DNA of 64,000 nt, from contig NZ_SIRE01000025.1 of assembly GCF_004307995.1 (NCBI RefSeq), positions 62,001 to 126,000 on the forward strand, written 5' to 3'. Below are positions 15,779-24,286 of the stretch, in pieces. Each line of letters opens with the position of its first letter. Position 1 is the first letter of the stretch. Origin of the DNA: Paenibacillus thalictri. GTDB lineage: Bacteria > Bacillota > Bacilli > Paenibacillales > NBRC-103111. The position numbers and the translations under genes were made by a program. Under the pieces are notes generated by a model. That model was not told the DNA's origin, did not search any database, and saw only the letters and a list, made by a program, of their open reading frames with translations.

Positions 15779-16436
15779 AGCTGTATTCTCGTTCGACCCA
15801 ACTCACTATCGATTCCAACCCTTGACCGTTAAACAGATTGGAAAAAATATACGGCTTCTCTCCCCTCATCGTACGCGTATCGTTCTCCATCACTTGAAGC
15901 GATGCGCCGACATAAGGCGCCAGATCGATTTTGTTAATGATCAGCATATCCGACCGGATAATGCCCGGACCGCCTTTGCGGGGAATTTTTTCCCCTTGCG
16001 CCACATCGATAATATAGATGAAACGATCGACCAGCTCCGGGCTGAACGCGGCCGCCAAATTATCGCCTCCGCTTTCGATAAATATGATGTCCAGATTAGA
16101 AAAACGCCGTTCCAACTCCTCAATCGCCTCAAAATTCATCGATGCGTCCTCGCGTATGGCCGTGTGAGGGCATCCGCCCGTCTCAACACCAATGATCCGG
16201 TCCTCCGGCAGCGCCGCGGAGCGTATCAAAATATTGGCGTCTTCTTTTGTATAAATATCGTTTGTAATGACCGCGATGCTGTATTTGCTATTTAACTTGC
16301 GCGCCAGCCTCTCCACCAGAGCGGTTTTGCCGGAGCCTACTGGCCCTCCGATCCCGATTCTCATAGGACGATCAAGCTTGCGGGCCGGCGGCGTTTCCCA
16401 GTGGTGGTGATGATGATGTGTTCCTCCTTGGCACAT
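15771..16436 (-). CDS. ureG: Urease accessory GTPase UreG
   Basis: 221 residues. A SIMIBI-class GTPase that powers nickel insertion into urease. The P-loop GPVGSGKT is at residues 31-38, followed by ITNDIYTKEDA, the metal-binding Cys-Pro-His in VETGGCPHTAIREDAS, IESGGDNLAA and the specificity motif INKIDLA. The N terminus carries six consecutive natural His residues (7-12), which could hold nickel. GGGGAGG lies just upstream of the ATG. A 98-nt gap separates it from ureF and contains no ureE. Confidence 0.95.
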   Translation of the reverse strand: MCQGGTHHHHHHWETPPARKLDRPMRIGIGGPVGSGKTALVERLARKLNSKYSIAVITNDIYTKEDANILIRSAALPEDRIIGVETGGCPHTAIREDASMNFEAIEELERRFSNLDIIFIESGGDNLAAAFSPELVDRFIYIIDVAQGEKIPRKGGPGIIRSDMLIINKIDLAPYVGASLQVMENDTRTMRGEKPYIFSNLFNGQGLESIVSWVEREYSYA

Positions 16437-16534
16437 TTATGTTTCCTCCCCTTTAAGTTTATGGAAACAACACTGATTTCGAAAGATAAGGAGCAGCACG
16501 CTCCGAAACAAAGACGGATTTGGAAACATTGCAG

Positions 16535-17233
16535 CTATGACATAAACAATCTGGAGTACAACGTTTCATGTTCCATCTGGGCGATATCGGCCGACGGCGT
16601 GCACGTATACCCGTCTTCGAGTGGATCCAAACGGGTGGCTCGGCCCCATGCTTTTCCCGCCTCGGGGATAAGTCCTGCCAGCAGTTTCTGGCCCTCCGTT
16701 TGTCCCATCGCCATAAGCCGGAGGGCGCTGTTGACACAGGTGACCATACACGTGTACAAGTACCCTTCTACGGCCGCCGCCAGCGGAACGCCAAGCAGAT
16801 AGCTGGCATATCCGTGCACCGTCGGATGCGTGCCGGGACAGCTGCCTCCCGCGATCGCTTTGGCGAGCGGCCCCCACTCCAGATCAGGGTACATGTCGCG
16901 TGCTAGTTGAAAAAGCCGCTTGCCCATTTTCTGCACGCCTTCGCGGGTTTCCCGCGCGCTGCGCTGAACATGCTGCAGCCGGTCGACCGCCCAGATCGAC
17001 TCATAAGCGCCTTTGGGCAGGTACGTATACACCGCTTTAACGGCCAGGGCGTCAAGTGTGCTCCAGCTGTGATACAACATAGTCAAAATAAATTCGCGCA
17101 GCTTCTGCGCATCGGTAATCCATCCTTGCTGCACCAGCGTTTCCAAACCAAATGAATGGGAAAAGCCGCCGATCGGCAGCGCCGAATCGAGCAATTGAAT
17201 GTAAGAGAGCTGCGAGTATGCGGGTTGTGTCAT
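16535..17233 (-). CDS. ureF: Urease accessory protein UreF
   Basis: 232 residues, all-helical. UreF bridges UreD and UreG in the nickel-insertion complex. The N-terminal block LLDSALPIGGFSHSFGLET is the family signature, and the GSCPGTHPTVHGY region and the C-terminal RLFMS-type tail fit UreF. It starts 31 nt after ureC with GGAGGAA ahead of the ATG. The order ureA-B-C-F-G-D, without ureE, is as in several Gram-positive urease operons. Confidence 0.93.
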   Translation of the reverse strand: MTQPAYSQLSYIQLLDSALPIGGFSHSFGLETLVQQGWITDAQKLREFILTMLYHSWSTLDALAVKAVYTYLPKGAYESIWAVDRLQHVQRSARETREGVQKMGKRLFQLARDMYPDLEWGPLAKAIAGGSCPGTHPTVHGYASYLLGVPLAAAVEGYLYTCMVTCVNSALRLMAMGQTEGQKLLAGLIPEAGKAWGRATRLDPLEDGYTCTPSADIAQMEHETLYSRLFMS

Positions 17234-17264
17234 TTCTCTTCCTCCTTACGGCTTACCGTGTTCA

Positions 17265-19112
17265 TCAGAACATAAAATACCGCTGCGCCATCGGAAGCAC
17301 TTCCGCTGGCTCGCAGCCTACCGGTTCGCCGTCTACCTTGACGACGTACGTTTCCGGATTCACTTGAATGAGCGGCGTGCCGTCGTTGTGGATCATATCT
17401 TTTTTCGTGACCGAGCGGCAGCCGCGGACAGGTTCGATACGTTTGGTCAGCTTGAGCTTCTCTTGTACGCCAAGATCGAAGGCGGCTTGGGATACAAAAG
17501 TGACGGAATGCTTCAGCGCACCTCCTAACGCTCCAAACATCGGACGCCCCAATACCGGCTGCGGCGTTGGGATCGAAGCGTTAGGGTCGCCCATCTGGGC
17601 AAATGCGATCATGCCGCCCTTAACGACCATGTCCGGCTTCACGCCAAAAAACATCGGGCTCCAGATAACAAGATCGGCGAGCTTGCCGTTTTCCACAGAG
17701 CCGACCAAATGTGAGATTCCATGTGTGATGGCAGGATTGATCGTATATTTGGCAATGTAGCGCTTAATGCGGTAGTTGTCGCTTGCCTGGTTCATATCGG
17801 CGGAACTGCCGGCAGCTGCGTCCCCGGGAACGCGATGCCCCGCCGAATTATCAGCGGCATCGGGCGGCGTAGGGTCCGCATCGACGTCAGCCGATTCCGG
17901 CACGGCGGATACCTGCGCCGCCGCACCGGTCGGGGCCAGCCAGCCGCGCTGCTTTTTCATTTTATCCGCCGTCTGCCATGTGCGGATAATTACCTCGCCG
18001 ACACGGCCCATCGCCTGTGAATCGGAGCTGATCATGCTGAACACGCCCATGTCGTGAAGCACATCCTCAGCGGCGATTGTCTCCGGCCTGATGCGCGAAT
18101 CGGCAAAAGCAACATCCTCGGGGATGCGGCTGTCCAGATGATGGCACACCATCAGCATATCGAGATGCTCCTCGACGGTATTTACAGTGTAAGGGCGGGT
18201 CGGATTCGTCGAAGACGGCAGCACGTTCAGCTCCGCCGCGGCGCGAATAATGTCCGGCGCATGGCCTCCGCCCGCTCCCTCCGTATGGTAGGTGTGAATG
18301 GTGCGCCCGTTAATCGCCGCAAGCGTATCCTCGACAAAGCCGGATTCATTCAGCGTGTCGGTATGAATCGCCACCTGCACGTCATAACGGTCAGCGACAC
18401 GCAGGCAGGCATCGATGGCCGCGGGTGTCGTGCCCCAGTCCTCGTGCAGCTTCAGTCCGATCGCTCCGGCTTCGACTTGTTCGGCAAGCGGCGCCTCGAA
18501 AGCGGCATTTCCTTTCCCGGTAAATCCGAGATTCATCGGAAACGCTTCAGCCGCCTCCAGCATCCGGTGCATATGCCATGCGCCGGGCGTACACGTGGTG
18601 GCGCTTGTTCCCGCAGCCGGCCCCGTGCCGCCGCCGATCATCGTTGTCACGCCGGATGACAGCGCGGTCTCAATCTGCTGCGGACATATATAATGAATAT
18701 GCGTATCGATGCCGCCGGCTGTAACGATTTTGCCTTCCCCGGCGATCACCTCGGTGGAAGCGCCGACGACCATGCTTGGAGTCACACCATCCATAATATC
18801 GGGATTGCCGGCTTTGCCGATGCCCGTGATAAGACCGTCTTTGATGCCGATATCCGCTTTGACGATACCCCAATGATCGATAATCAGCGCGTTTGTAATC
18901 AAAGTATCCAACACGCCTTCTTCGCGGGTATGGCGGCTCGACTGGCCCATCCCGTCGCGGATCACTTTGCCGCCGCCGAATTTGCATTCGTCTCCGTAGA
19001 CGGTATAGTCTTTCTCGACCTCAGCCCATAATTCCGTATCCGCAAGCCTCACCGCATCTCCGGTTGTCGGCCCGAACATAAGGGCGTAAGCGCCCCGTTC
19101 CATACGTTTCAC
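17265..19112 (-). CDS. ureC: Urease alpha subunit (catalytic)
   Basis: About 615 residues; it hydrolyses urea to ammonia and carbamate in the cytoplasm. Every active-site residue can be seen: nickel ligands His138 and His140 (IDTHIH), carbamylated Lys221 (GLKLHEDWG), His250 (AIHTDTL), His276 (TYHTEG), the flap His in MVCHHLDSR, and Asp364 (MISSDSQ). Between MKKQRG and NYRIKRYIAKYT an Ala/Asp/Pro-rich stretch of about 55 residues replaces the usual 12-15, making the protein longer than the typical 570. I start at GTG (VKRMERGAY), 2 nt after the ureB stop, with GGGAGGAG inside the ureB end; an in-frame ATG 18 nt upstream is an alternative. Confidence 0.95.
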   Translation of the reverse strand: MKRMERGAYALMFGPTTGDAVRLADTELWAEVEKDYTVYGDECKFGGGKVIRDGMGQSSRHTREEGVLDTLITNALIIDHWGIVKADIGIKDGLITGIGKAGNPDIMDGVTPSMVVGASTEVIAGEGKIVTAGGIDTHIHYICPQQIETALSSGVTTMIGGGTGPAAGTSATTCTPGAWHMHRMLEAAEAFPMNLGFTGKGNAAFEAPLAEQVEAGAIGLKLHEDWGTTPAAIDACLRVADRYDVQVAIHTDTLNESGFVEDTLAAINGRTIHTYHTEGAGGGHAPDIIRAAAELNVLPSSTNPTRPYTVNTVEEHLDMLMVCHHLDSRIPEDVAFADSRIRPETIAAEDVLHDMGVFSMISSDSQAMGRVGEVIIRTWQTADKMKKQRGWLAPTGAAAQVSAVPESADVDADPTPPDAADNSAGHRVPGDAAAGSSADMNQASDNYRIKRYIAKYTINPAITHGISHLVGSVENGKLADLVIWSPMFFGVKPDMVVKGGMIAFAQMGDPNASIPTPQPVLGRPMFGALGGALKHSVTFVSQAAFDLGVQEKLKLTKRIEPVRGCRSVTKKDMIHNDGTPLIQVNPETYVVKVDGEPVGCEPAEVLPMAQRYFMF

Positions 19113-19114
19113 CT

Positions 19115-19477
19115 TCAACGCTCCTCCCATAGGGCTAAGCGTTCCACCGTCTGCTCCGGCATTTTGCCTGACGTCGCTTCGCCCTGCGTCAAGTTGTTCA
19201 GTCCGTATGAGAGCTTTGCTCCTCCCAATTCTACAAGCATCACTCGCCGCTCTTCTCCAGGCTCAAACCGGACAGCCGTGCCTGCAGGAATATCCAGTCT
19301 CATGCCAAAAGCCAACCCTCTGGCAAAAACAAGCGCCCGGTTCACCTCAAAAAAGTGATAATGCGAACCGACCTGTATCGGCCGGTCTCCTCGATTCACG
19401 ACCAATACTTCGATGGTTTGACGATCTTTATTTATTTCAATATTTCCATCAGCTGTGCGGTATTCTCCCGGTATCAT
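19115..19477 (-). CDS. ureB: Urease beta subunit
   Basis: 120 residues. A small structural subunit of the urease trimer. MIPGEYRTADGNIEIN is the typical N terminus, and the signature VGSHYHFFEVNRAL and IPAGTAVRFEPGEE follow. I start at the ATG of MIPGEY, 8 nt after GGAGG; the frame extends 10 codons further upstream without a ribosome site. It ends 2 nt before the ureC start, so the two are tightly coupled. Confidence 0.95.
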   Translation of the reverse strand: MIPGEYRTADGNIEINKDRQTIEVLVVNRGDRPIQVGSHYHFFEVNRALVFARGLAFGMRLDIPAGTAVRFEPGEERRVMLVELGGAKLSYGLNNLTQGEATSGKMPEQTVERLALWEER

Positions 19478-19561
19478 GGGAAACGCCTCCTTCCGCTTGG
19501 TGCGCAAAAATCCGGCCGCAGCATATACGAAGCTGCACCCAGGCTAAGCCGCTGAAGTTTG

Positions 19562-19864
19562 TCAGGGTATAGGTTGATGGACTGTGACAAGTTTTGTTCC
19601 GTCCGGGAAAGTCGCCTCCACCTGAACCTCGTGAATCATTTCCGGAATTCCCTCCATGACCTGCTCTCTGCGGAGCACGGTGGCGCCAAGCTGCATCAGC
19701 TGCGCGACGGATAGTCCGTCTCTTGCTCCTTCCAGCAGCTCGGAGGTGATTAAAGCGATGCTTTCCGGGTAATTCAGCTGGAGCCCCCGCTGCAATCTGC
19801 GGCGCGCCACATCGGCGGCCACCGTAATCAGCAGCTTCTCCTTCTCGCGTTCCGTTAAATTCAC
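19562..19864 (-). CDS. ureA: Urease gamma subunit
   Basis: 100 residues, the standard length. MNLTEREKEKLLITVAADVA is the conserved N terminus, and LNYPESIALITSELLEGARDG is the family block. It is the first gene of the operon. It starts at GTG with AGAGGTG just upstream and is 84 nt before ureB. A sigma-A promoter and a TnrA/GlnR-type box precede it. Confidence 0.95.
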   Translation of the reverse strand: MNLTEREKEKLLITVAADVARRRLQRGLQLNYPESIALITSELLEGARDGLSVAQLMQLGATVLRREQVMEGIPEMIHEVQVEATFPDGTKLVTVHQPIP

Positions 19865-19912
19865 AGGCTCACCTCTTCCAAAAAAAACGAATAATGAGTT
19901 ACATATACTCCC

Positions 19913-19941
19913 ATTATATTCGGCATTCGGGTACGTGTAAA
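19913..19941 (-). promoter_or_regulatory. Sigma-A promoter of the urease operon
   Basis: On the minus strand TTTACA (-35) and TATAAT (-10) are separated by exactly 17 nt and lie about 50 nt upstream of ureA. Confidence 0.75.
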
Positions 19942-19949
19942 TAAATTTA

Positions 19950-19966
19950 TGTTATGTTTAATGACA
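19950..19966. promoter_or_regulatory. TnrA/GlnR-type box (perfect consensus)
   Basis: TGTTATGTTTAATGACA matches TGTNA-N7-TNACA exactly, the site of the nitrogen regulators TnrA and GlnR in Bacillales. Its centre is about 52 nt upstream of the predicted ureA start of transcription, the spacing known for TnrA-activated promoters. Confidence 0.7.
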
Positions 19967-20053
19967 TAAAATAAGTCGATCTAAAGTAAAATTGAATATC
20001 CAAATGCAATTTTCTCGAATAACCGCACAAAAAATATTTATTTAGAATTTTTA

Positions 20054-20070
20054 CGTAAAATATATTGACA
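20054..20070. promoter_or_regulatory. TnrA/GlnR-like box overlapping the urtA -35
   Basis: CGTAAAATATATTGACA differs from TGTNA-N7-TNACA at one base and shares its right half with the -35 hexamer of the urtA promoter, a position that would suit repression. Confidence 0.5.
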
Positions 20071-20094
20071 TTTATGTGACACCGAAACTATGAT
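20065..20094 (+). promoter_or_regulatory. Sigma-A promoter of the urea transporter operon
   Basis: TTGACA and TATGAT with an 18-nt spacer, about 200 nt upstream of urtA. It is divergent from the ureA promoter. Confidence 0.7.
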
Positions 20095-20100
20095 AGGCCA

Positions 20101-20295
20101 TGTGAGCTGGAGATACAGATAATGCTCACTAATCCATTTATTTCTTGCCGGAGGATGGATGCTCCGGTGCCGGTTTCTGCTGGCGCAAAAACTTAAGCTG
20201 ATGCTTCATGTGGATGGTTTTTGCTGGGAGAAACTTAAAGGCTTAAGCTTTCGCTGCCGCAGTTGTCGGCGCAAAAACTTTAAGGAGTGGATAGG
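20101..20295 (+). promoter_or_regulatory. Long structured leader of urtA
   Basis: About 190 nt without an open frame. It contains an inverted repeat GTGAGC/GCTCAC, a CCGGAG/CTCCGG hairpin (20148-20167) and two direct copies of GGCGCAAAAACT(T)TAAG, the second of which merges into the AAGGAG ribosome site. No known riboswitch is recognised. Confidence 0.4.
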
Positions 20296-21561
20296 ATGGG
20301 AAAAAGAAGCAGAGGGTTAACACTGTTTGCGGCGTCGTGCTTGACGCTTAGCGCGTTATTATCGGGCTGCGCGGCGGACACCGCAAAACCGGCGGCATCG
20401 GCGGACACAAAAACAGAAACCAAGACCGAGACCGTGGCAGGAGGCGAAATACCTGTAGGCATTCTTCATTCGCTCACAGGCACGATGTCCATCAGCGAAG
20501 TGTCCGTCAAAGACGCGGAGCTCATGGCTATTGACGAAATCAACAGCAAAGGGGGCATCCTCGGTAAAAAAATCAAGCCGATTATCGAGGATGGAGCATC
20601 AGACTGGCCGACATTTGCAGAAAAAACAAAAAAACTGCTGCAAAAAGACAAAGTAGCCGCCATTTTCGGCTGCTGGACATCGGCAAGCCGCAAAGCCGTA
20701 CTTCCGGTCGTCGAGCAAAACAAAGGGTTGCTCTGGTATCCGGTTCAGTACGAAGGGTTGGAATCGTCGCCCAACATTTTTTACACAGGAGCCACCACGA
20801 ACCAGCAAATCGTCCCCGCAGTCACGTGGCTTTTACAAAACAAAGGCAAGAAATTTTACCTCCTCGGTTCCGACTACGTCTTCCCAAGAACGGCCAACAA
20901 AGTGATCAAAGAACAGCTGAAAGCCGAAGGCGGCACACTTGTCGCCGAAGAATACACCCCGCTCGGACATACGGACTACAACACCATCATCAGCAAAATC
21001 AAAAAAGATAAACCCGACGTTATTTTCAATACGTTAAACGGGGACAGCAACGTCGCTTTCTTCAAACAGCTGAAGGACGCAGGCATCGGCCCCAACGACA
21101 TCACCACCTTATCGGTATCGATCGCTGAAGAAGAAATCCGCGGCATCGGCGCATCGATCCTCGAAGGCCACTATGCGGCTTGGAACTATTACCAAACGAC
21201 GGATACGCCGGAAAATAAAACGTTCGTCGAAGCGTACAAAGCCAAATACGGCAAAGACCGCGTCACCGACGATCCGATCGAAGCGGCCTACGACGCCGTA
21301 TATTTGTGGGCGGAAGCTGTCAAAAAAGCCGGCTCAGTCGACGTAGACAAGGTGAAGGAAGCGGCCAAAGGCATCGAGTTTAATGCACCGGGCGGAAAAG
21401 TAAAAATCGACGGCGAAAACCAGCACATCTACAAAACCGTTCGTATCGGTCAAGTGCAAGCGGACGGACAATTCAAAGAAGTGTGGAACTCCGGTCAGGC
21501 CGTCAAACCCGATCCGTTCCTGAAAACTTATCCTTGGGGAGCCGAGGTGAACAAAAAGTAG
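20296..21561 (+). CDS. urtA: Urea ABC transporter substrate-binding lipoprotein
   Basis: About 421 residues. A signal peptide with lipobox LSALLSGC anchors it to the outer face of the membrane. The body is a periplasmic-binding-protein type I fold of the UrtA/amide family: GILHSLTGTMSISE, ELMAIDEINSKGGILGKKI, IFGCWTSASRKAVLPVVE and LWYPVQYEGLE are hallmark blocks shared with urea and short-chain amide receptors. I start at the ATG with AAGGAG 8 nt upstream rather than the GTG three codons earlier. It is the first gene of urtABCDE and is followed by a strong hairpin, consistent with higher expression of the binding protein than of the permeases. Confidence 0.95.
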   Translation: MGKRSRGLTLFAASCLTLSALLSGCAADTAKPAASADTKTETKTETVAGGEIPVGILHSLTGTMSISEVSVKDAELMAIDEINSKGGILGKKIKPIIEDGASDWPTFAEKTKKLLQKDKVAAIFGCWTSASRKAVLPVVEQNKGLLWYPVQYEGLESSPNIFYTGATTNQQIVPAVTWLLQNKGKKFYLLGSDYVFPRTANKVIKEQLKAEGGTLVAEEYTPLGHTDYNTIISKIKKDKPDVIFNTLNGDSNVAFFKQLKDAGIGPNDITTLSVSIAEEEIRGIGASILEGHYAAWNYYQTTDTPENKTFVEAYKAKYGKDRVTDDPIEAAYDAVYLWAEAVKKAGSVDVDKVKEAAKGIEFNAPGGKVKIDGENQHIYKTVRIGQVQADGQFKEVWNSGQAVKPDPFLKTYPWGAEVNKK

Positions 21562-21576
21562 CGTTATGCAAGGATG

Positions 21577-21613
21577 GGACTGCCGCTGGCGTCGGCGGCG
21601 GTCCTGCCTTTTA
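21577..21613 (+). terminator. Attenuating hairpin after urtA
   Basis: GGACTGCCGC pairs with GCGGCGGTCC (one T-G wobble), followed by TGCCTTTTATAG. It probably terminates part of the transcripts or protects the urtA mRNA end. Confidence 0.6.
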
Positions 21614-21717
21614 TAGAAAACCTCAAAACCGCAACCGCATTTGAGAACACCGTCCGTCAAATGCGTACGGCGGCATCGTGTTTGTGGTTCTACTAAAGTC
21701 ATGTGGAGGGGAAGCCG

Positions 21718-22623
21718 ATGAGCATCCTGCTGCTCCAATTGTTTAACGGCATCAGCCTCAGCTCGATTCTGCTTTTGATTGCGCTGGGCCTTGCCATTAC
21801 GTTTGGTCTCATGAATGTGATTAATATGGCGCACGGCGAATTTATTATGATCGGAGCGTACATGGCGTACACGATCCAGCAGCTTTTTCTCAAAGCGCTG
21901 CCGCCCGGCCTGTTCGGCTGGTATTTTCCGCTATCGATCATCGTTGCTTTTGCGGCGGCGTTTGCCGTCGGCTGGCTGCTTGAAGTGCTGCTGATCCGGC
22001 ATCTGTACGGCAGGCCGCTCGACAGCCTGCTGGCCACGTGGGGCGTAAGCCTGGTGCTGCAGCAGCTGGCAAGGCAAATTTTCGGCGCGCCCAATGTCGC
22101 CGTCAAAGCGCCCGCTTGGCTGGAAGGCGGTCTTGCGCTGAATGCGGAGCTGATGCTTCCCTATAAGCGGCTGTTTATTATTGCGCTTGTGATCGTCTGC
22201 ATCGTCGGCATCTATTTGTTCCTTTACCGTTCGGCCGGGGGCAGACGGATGCGGGCCGTTATGCAAAACCGCGGCATGGCTTCCTGCCTTGGCATCTCAA
22301 CCCGGCGCGTGGATGCCGTCAGCTTCGCCTTCGGTTCCGGCATGGCCGGTATCGCGGGATGCGCGCTGACGCTGCTTGGCCCGATCGGTCCGACGATCGG
22401 CACGTATTACATCGTCGACGCCTTTATGGTCGTTGTGCTCGGCGGGATCGGCAAGCTGGTCGGCTCAGTTGCCGGGGCGCTGGGTATCGGCGTGCTTGGC
22501 ACTGCCTTTGAGTACAGCACAAGCGCCACACTGGGCAAAGTGATTGTGTTTACGCTGATTATCGCCTTTTTGCAATGGAAGCCGTCCGGTCTTGTGACAG
22601 TCCGTTCCAGGACATTGGATTAG
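21718..22623 (+). CDS. urtB: Urea ABC transporter permease UrtB
   Basis: 301 residues with about eight membrane spans, LivH-type. LGLAITFGLMNVINMAHGEFIMIGAY is the family signature at the N terminus, and GLGGxxGxxGS-like GGIGKLVGSVAGALGIGVL lies near the C terminus. It forms the channel with UrtC. It starts at the ATG 9 nt after GGAGGGG; an in-frame GTG upstream overlaps that site. Confidence 0.93.
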   Translation: MSILLLQLFNGISLSSILLLIALGLAITFGLMNVINMAHGEFIMIGAYMAYTIQQLFLKALPPGLFGWYFPLSIIVAFAAAFAVGWLLEVLLIRHLYGRPLDSLLATWGVSLVLQQLARQIFGAPNVAVKAPAWLEGGLALNAELMLPYKRLFIIALVIVCIVGIYLFLYRSAGGRRMRAVMQNRGMASCLGISTRRVDAVSFAFGSGMAGIAGCALTLLGPIGPTIGTYYIVDAFMVVVLGGIGKLVGSVAGALGIGVLGTAFEYSTSATLGKVIVFTLIIAFLQWKPSGLVTVRSRTLD

Positions 22624-22645
22624 AAAGGAGGCGGCTTAAAGAGCT

Positions 22646-23818
22646 ATGAGTGTAAAAGCCAAATGGATATTAAGCATCGCGTTGTTTGTCATTATGCTGG
22701 CGGCTCCGTTTTTCTTGTCGGAGTTCCGGCTTTCTCTGCTCGGCAAATTTTTGGCTTATTCGGTACTGGCGATCGGTCTCGATCTGATATGGGGATATGC
22801 CGGCATTCTCAGTCTCGGCCATGGCGTTTACTTCGGGCTGGGCGCTTACTGCATGGCTATGCATTTGAAGCTGATCGCCTCTCATGGCAGTTTGCCGGAT
22901 TTTATGTCTTGGAGCGGCGTCGAGCAGCTGCCCGCATTTTGGCTTCCTTTTCAGTATGTGGGGTTCGCGGTGCTGCTTGCATTGTTGGTGCCGATGGCGG
23001 TTGCGTTTGTGCTCGGCTATTTTACGTTCCGCAATCGGATCCGGGGCGCCTTCTTTTCGATTTTGTCGCAGGCGCTGGTCATTATCGCGGTGACGCTGTT
23101 TGTCGGACAGCAGGGCTACACCGGAGGCACAAACGGGCTGACCAACTTTGACAGCTTTTTGGGACTGACGTTTGGCGAACCCGCGACCAAGCTGGTCTTT
23201 TATTACGTGACCGTCGGCGTGCTCGCTCTCGTATTGGCGCTTTGCCTGTGGCTGATGTCGACCCGGCTTGGCAAAATTTTAGTGGCGGTGCGCGACGCGG
23301 AAAACCGCGTTCGTTTCATCGGCTACAACCCCGTCACGTATAAAATGTTCATCTATTGCGTTTCCGCGGGACTCGCCGGATTATCCGGGATCTTGTTTGT
23401 GCTGCAGGAAGGCATCATTTCTCCGGCGCAGATGGGTATCGTACCGTCCATCGAAATGGTGCTGTGGGTCGCGATCGGCGGGCGCGCCTCGCTGTTTGGG
23501 GCCATTATCGGGGCTATTGTGACCGGCGCGGCCAAAACGACGTTCAGCGAGGCGTATCCGGAATGGTGGCCGATTATTTTGGGAGCGATGTTTATCGTTG
23601 TCGTGCTCTATATGCCCAAAGGCATCTTTGGCACGCTGCAGGATTTGCTGGTACGGCCGGGACGCGGCTCCGCTGCGTCGGCGGATATGGCGCTGGCGGC
23701 TGAGACAGCTTCCGGCATCGTGATACCCGCTGCTTCGCCTTCTGTGCCGGGGTCACCTTCGATTTCACCGGCAGCAGCAGGCGAAGCTGCTTTGAAGGGC
23801 AAGACCGGCACTTTATAA
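22646..23818 (+). CDS. urtC: Urea ABC transporter permease UrtC
   Basis: 390 residues, LivM-type partner of UrtB. The spans include LIWGYAGILSLGHGVYFGLGAY, the conserved Gly-rich signature, and QQGYTGGTNGLTNF, typical of UrtC. A Ser/Ala/Pro-rich cytoplasmic tail of about 50 residues follows the last span and is longer than needed for the fold. AGAAAGGAGG precedes the ATG. A 468-nt gap with repeats separates it from urtD, unusual inside this operon. Confidence 0.93.
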   Translation: MSVKAKWILSIALFVIMLAAPFFLSEFRLSLLGKFLAYSVLAIGLDLIWGYAGILSLGHGVYFGLGAYCMAMHLKLIASHGSLPDFMSWSGVEQLPAFWLPFQYVGFAVLLALLVPMAVAFVLGYFTFRNRIRGAFFSILSQALVIIAVTLFVGQQGYTGGTNGLTNFDSFLGLTFGEPATKLVFYYVTVGVLALVLALCLWLMSTRLGKILVAVRDAENRVRFIGYNPVTYKMFIYCVSAGLAGLSGILFVLQEGIISPAQMGIVPSIEMVLWVAIGGRASLFGAIIGAIVTGAAKTTFSEAYPEWWPIILGAMFIVVVLYMPKGIFGTLQDLLVRPGRGSAASADMALAAETASGIVIPAASPSVPGSPSISPAAAGEAALKGKTGTL

Positions 23819-24286
23819 GTCGAGCTCGAGTCCCGGCGTAATATGGCGGCGGCAGACCCTCACGCGGCCTTAAGATTCGGTATGCTCGGGGATCCTGACC
23901 AATTCGGAATGAAATTTAATAGGCCGGCTCCTATAAAGACTAAAGTTTCTTTATGAAGTGTGCAAGATTTCTTCTAATTGTTAAAGTATGCTCTATTTCA
24001 GTAATGGAAAAGACAAAAATTTCCGTATGAACCACATTAGTTTCGGTCGCACGGGCTATGTTCTCTTTATGTCCCGTGGAAACGGCAGTTTCCTTATATT
24101 GGCGGAGTCCATCTTCCGAAGTACGGAAAGTCTCTTCCGTACTATGTAGCGCTGTTACACTTTCGATGCTAGCTTTCCTCCGGAAAGCTCAGTAACACTT
24201 TCGATGCCAGCTTTCCTCCGGAAAGCTCAGTAACGCTTTCGATGCCAGCTTTCCTCCGGAAAGCTTTAAGGAGGTCGAACCAAACC
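23819..24286 (+). other. Gene-free gap inside the urt operon
   Basis: 468 nt without a supportable gene. Its right half holds a series of hairpins: GGAAAC-ggca-GTTTCC (24078-24093), a 9-bp stem AGTACGGAA/TTCCGTACT (24120-24143), and three tandem 38-nt units. The left half is AT-richer and shows nothing clear; no good promoter for urtDE was found. Confidence 0.6.
24154..24267 (+). repeat. Three tandem 38-nt hairpin repeats upstream of urtD
   Basis: Three head-to-tail copies of exactly 38 nt, differing at only a few positions. Each contains the hairpin AGCTTTCC-TCC-GGAAAGCT (AGCTTTCCTCCGGAAAGCT). The array ends immediately before the AAGGAGG of urtD. Confidence 0.85.

Noticed and set aside
15771..16436. 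His6 in UreG as a cloning tag
   Set aside because: It lies inside the natural N terminus, followed by family residues, in a native operon with overlapping genes; His-rich N termini are known in UreG proteins.
16437..16534. A missing ureE in the ureF-ureG gap
   Set aside because: The gap is too short and no frame resembles UreE.
24154..24267. Possible CRISPR array
   Set aside because: The repeats are head-to-tail without unique spacers, and no cas genes are present.
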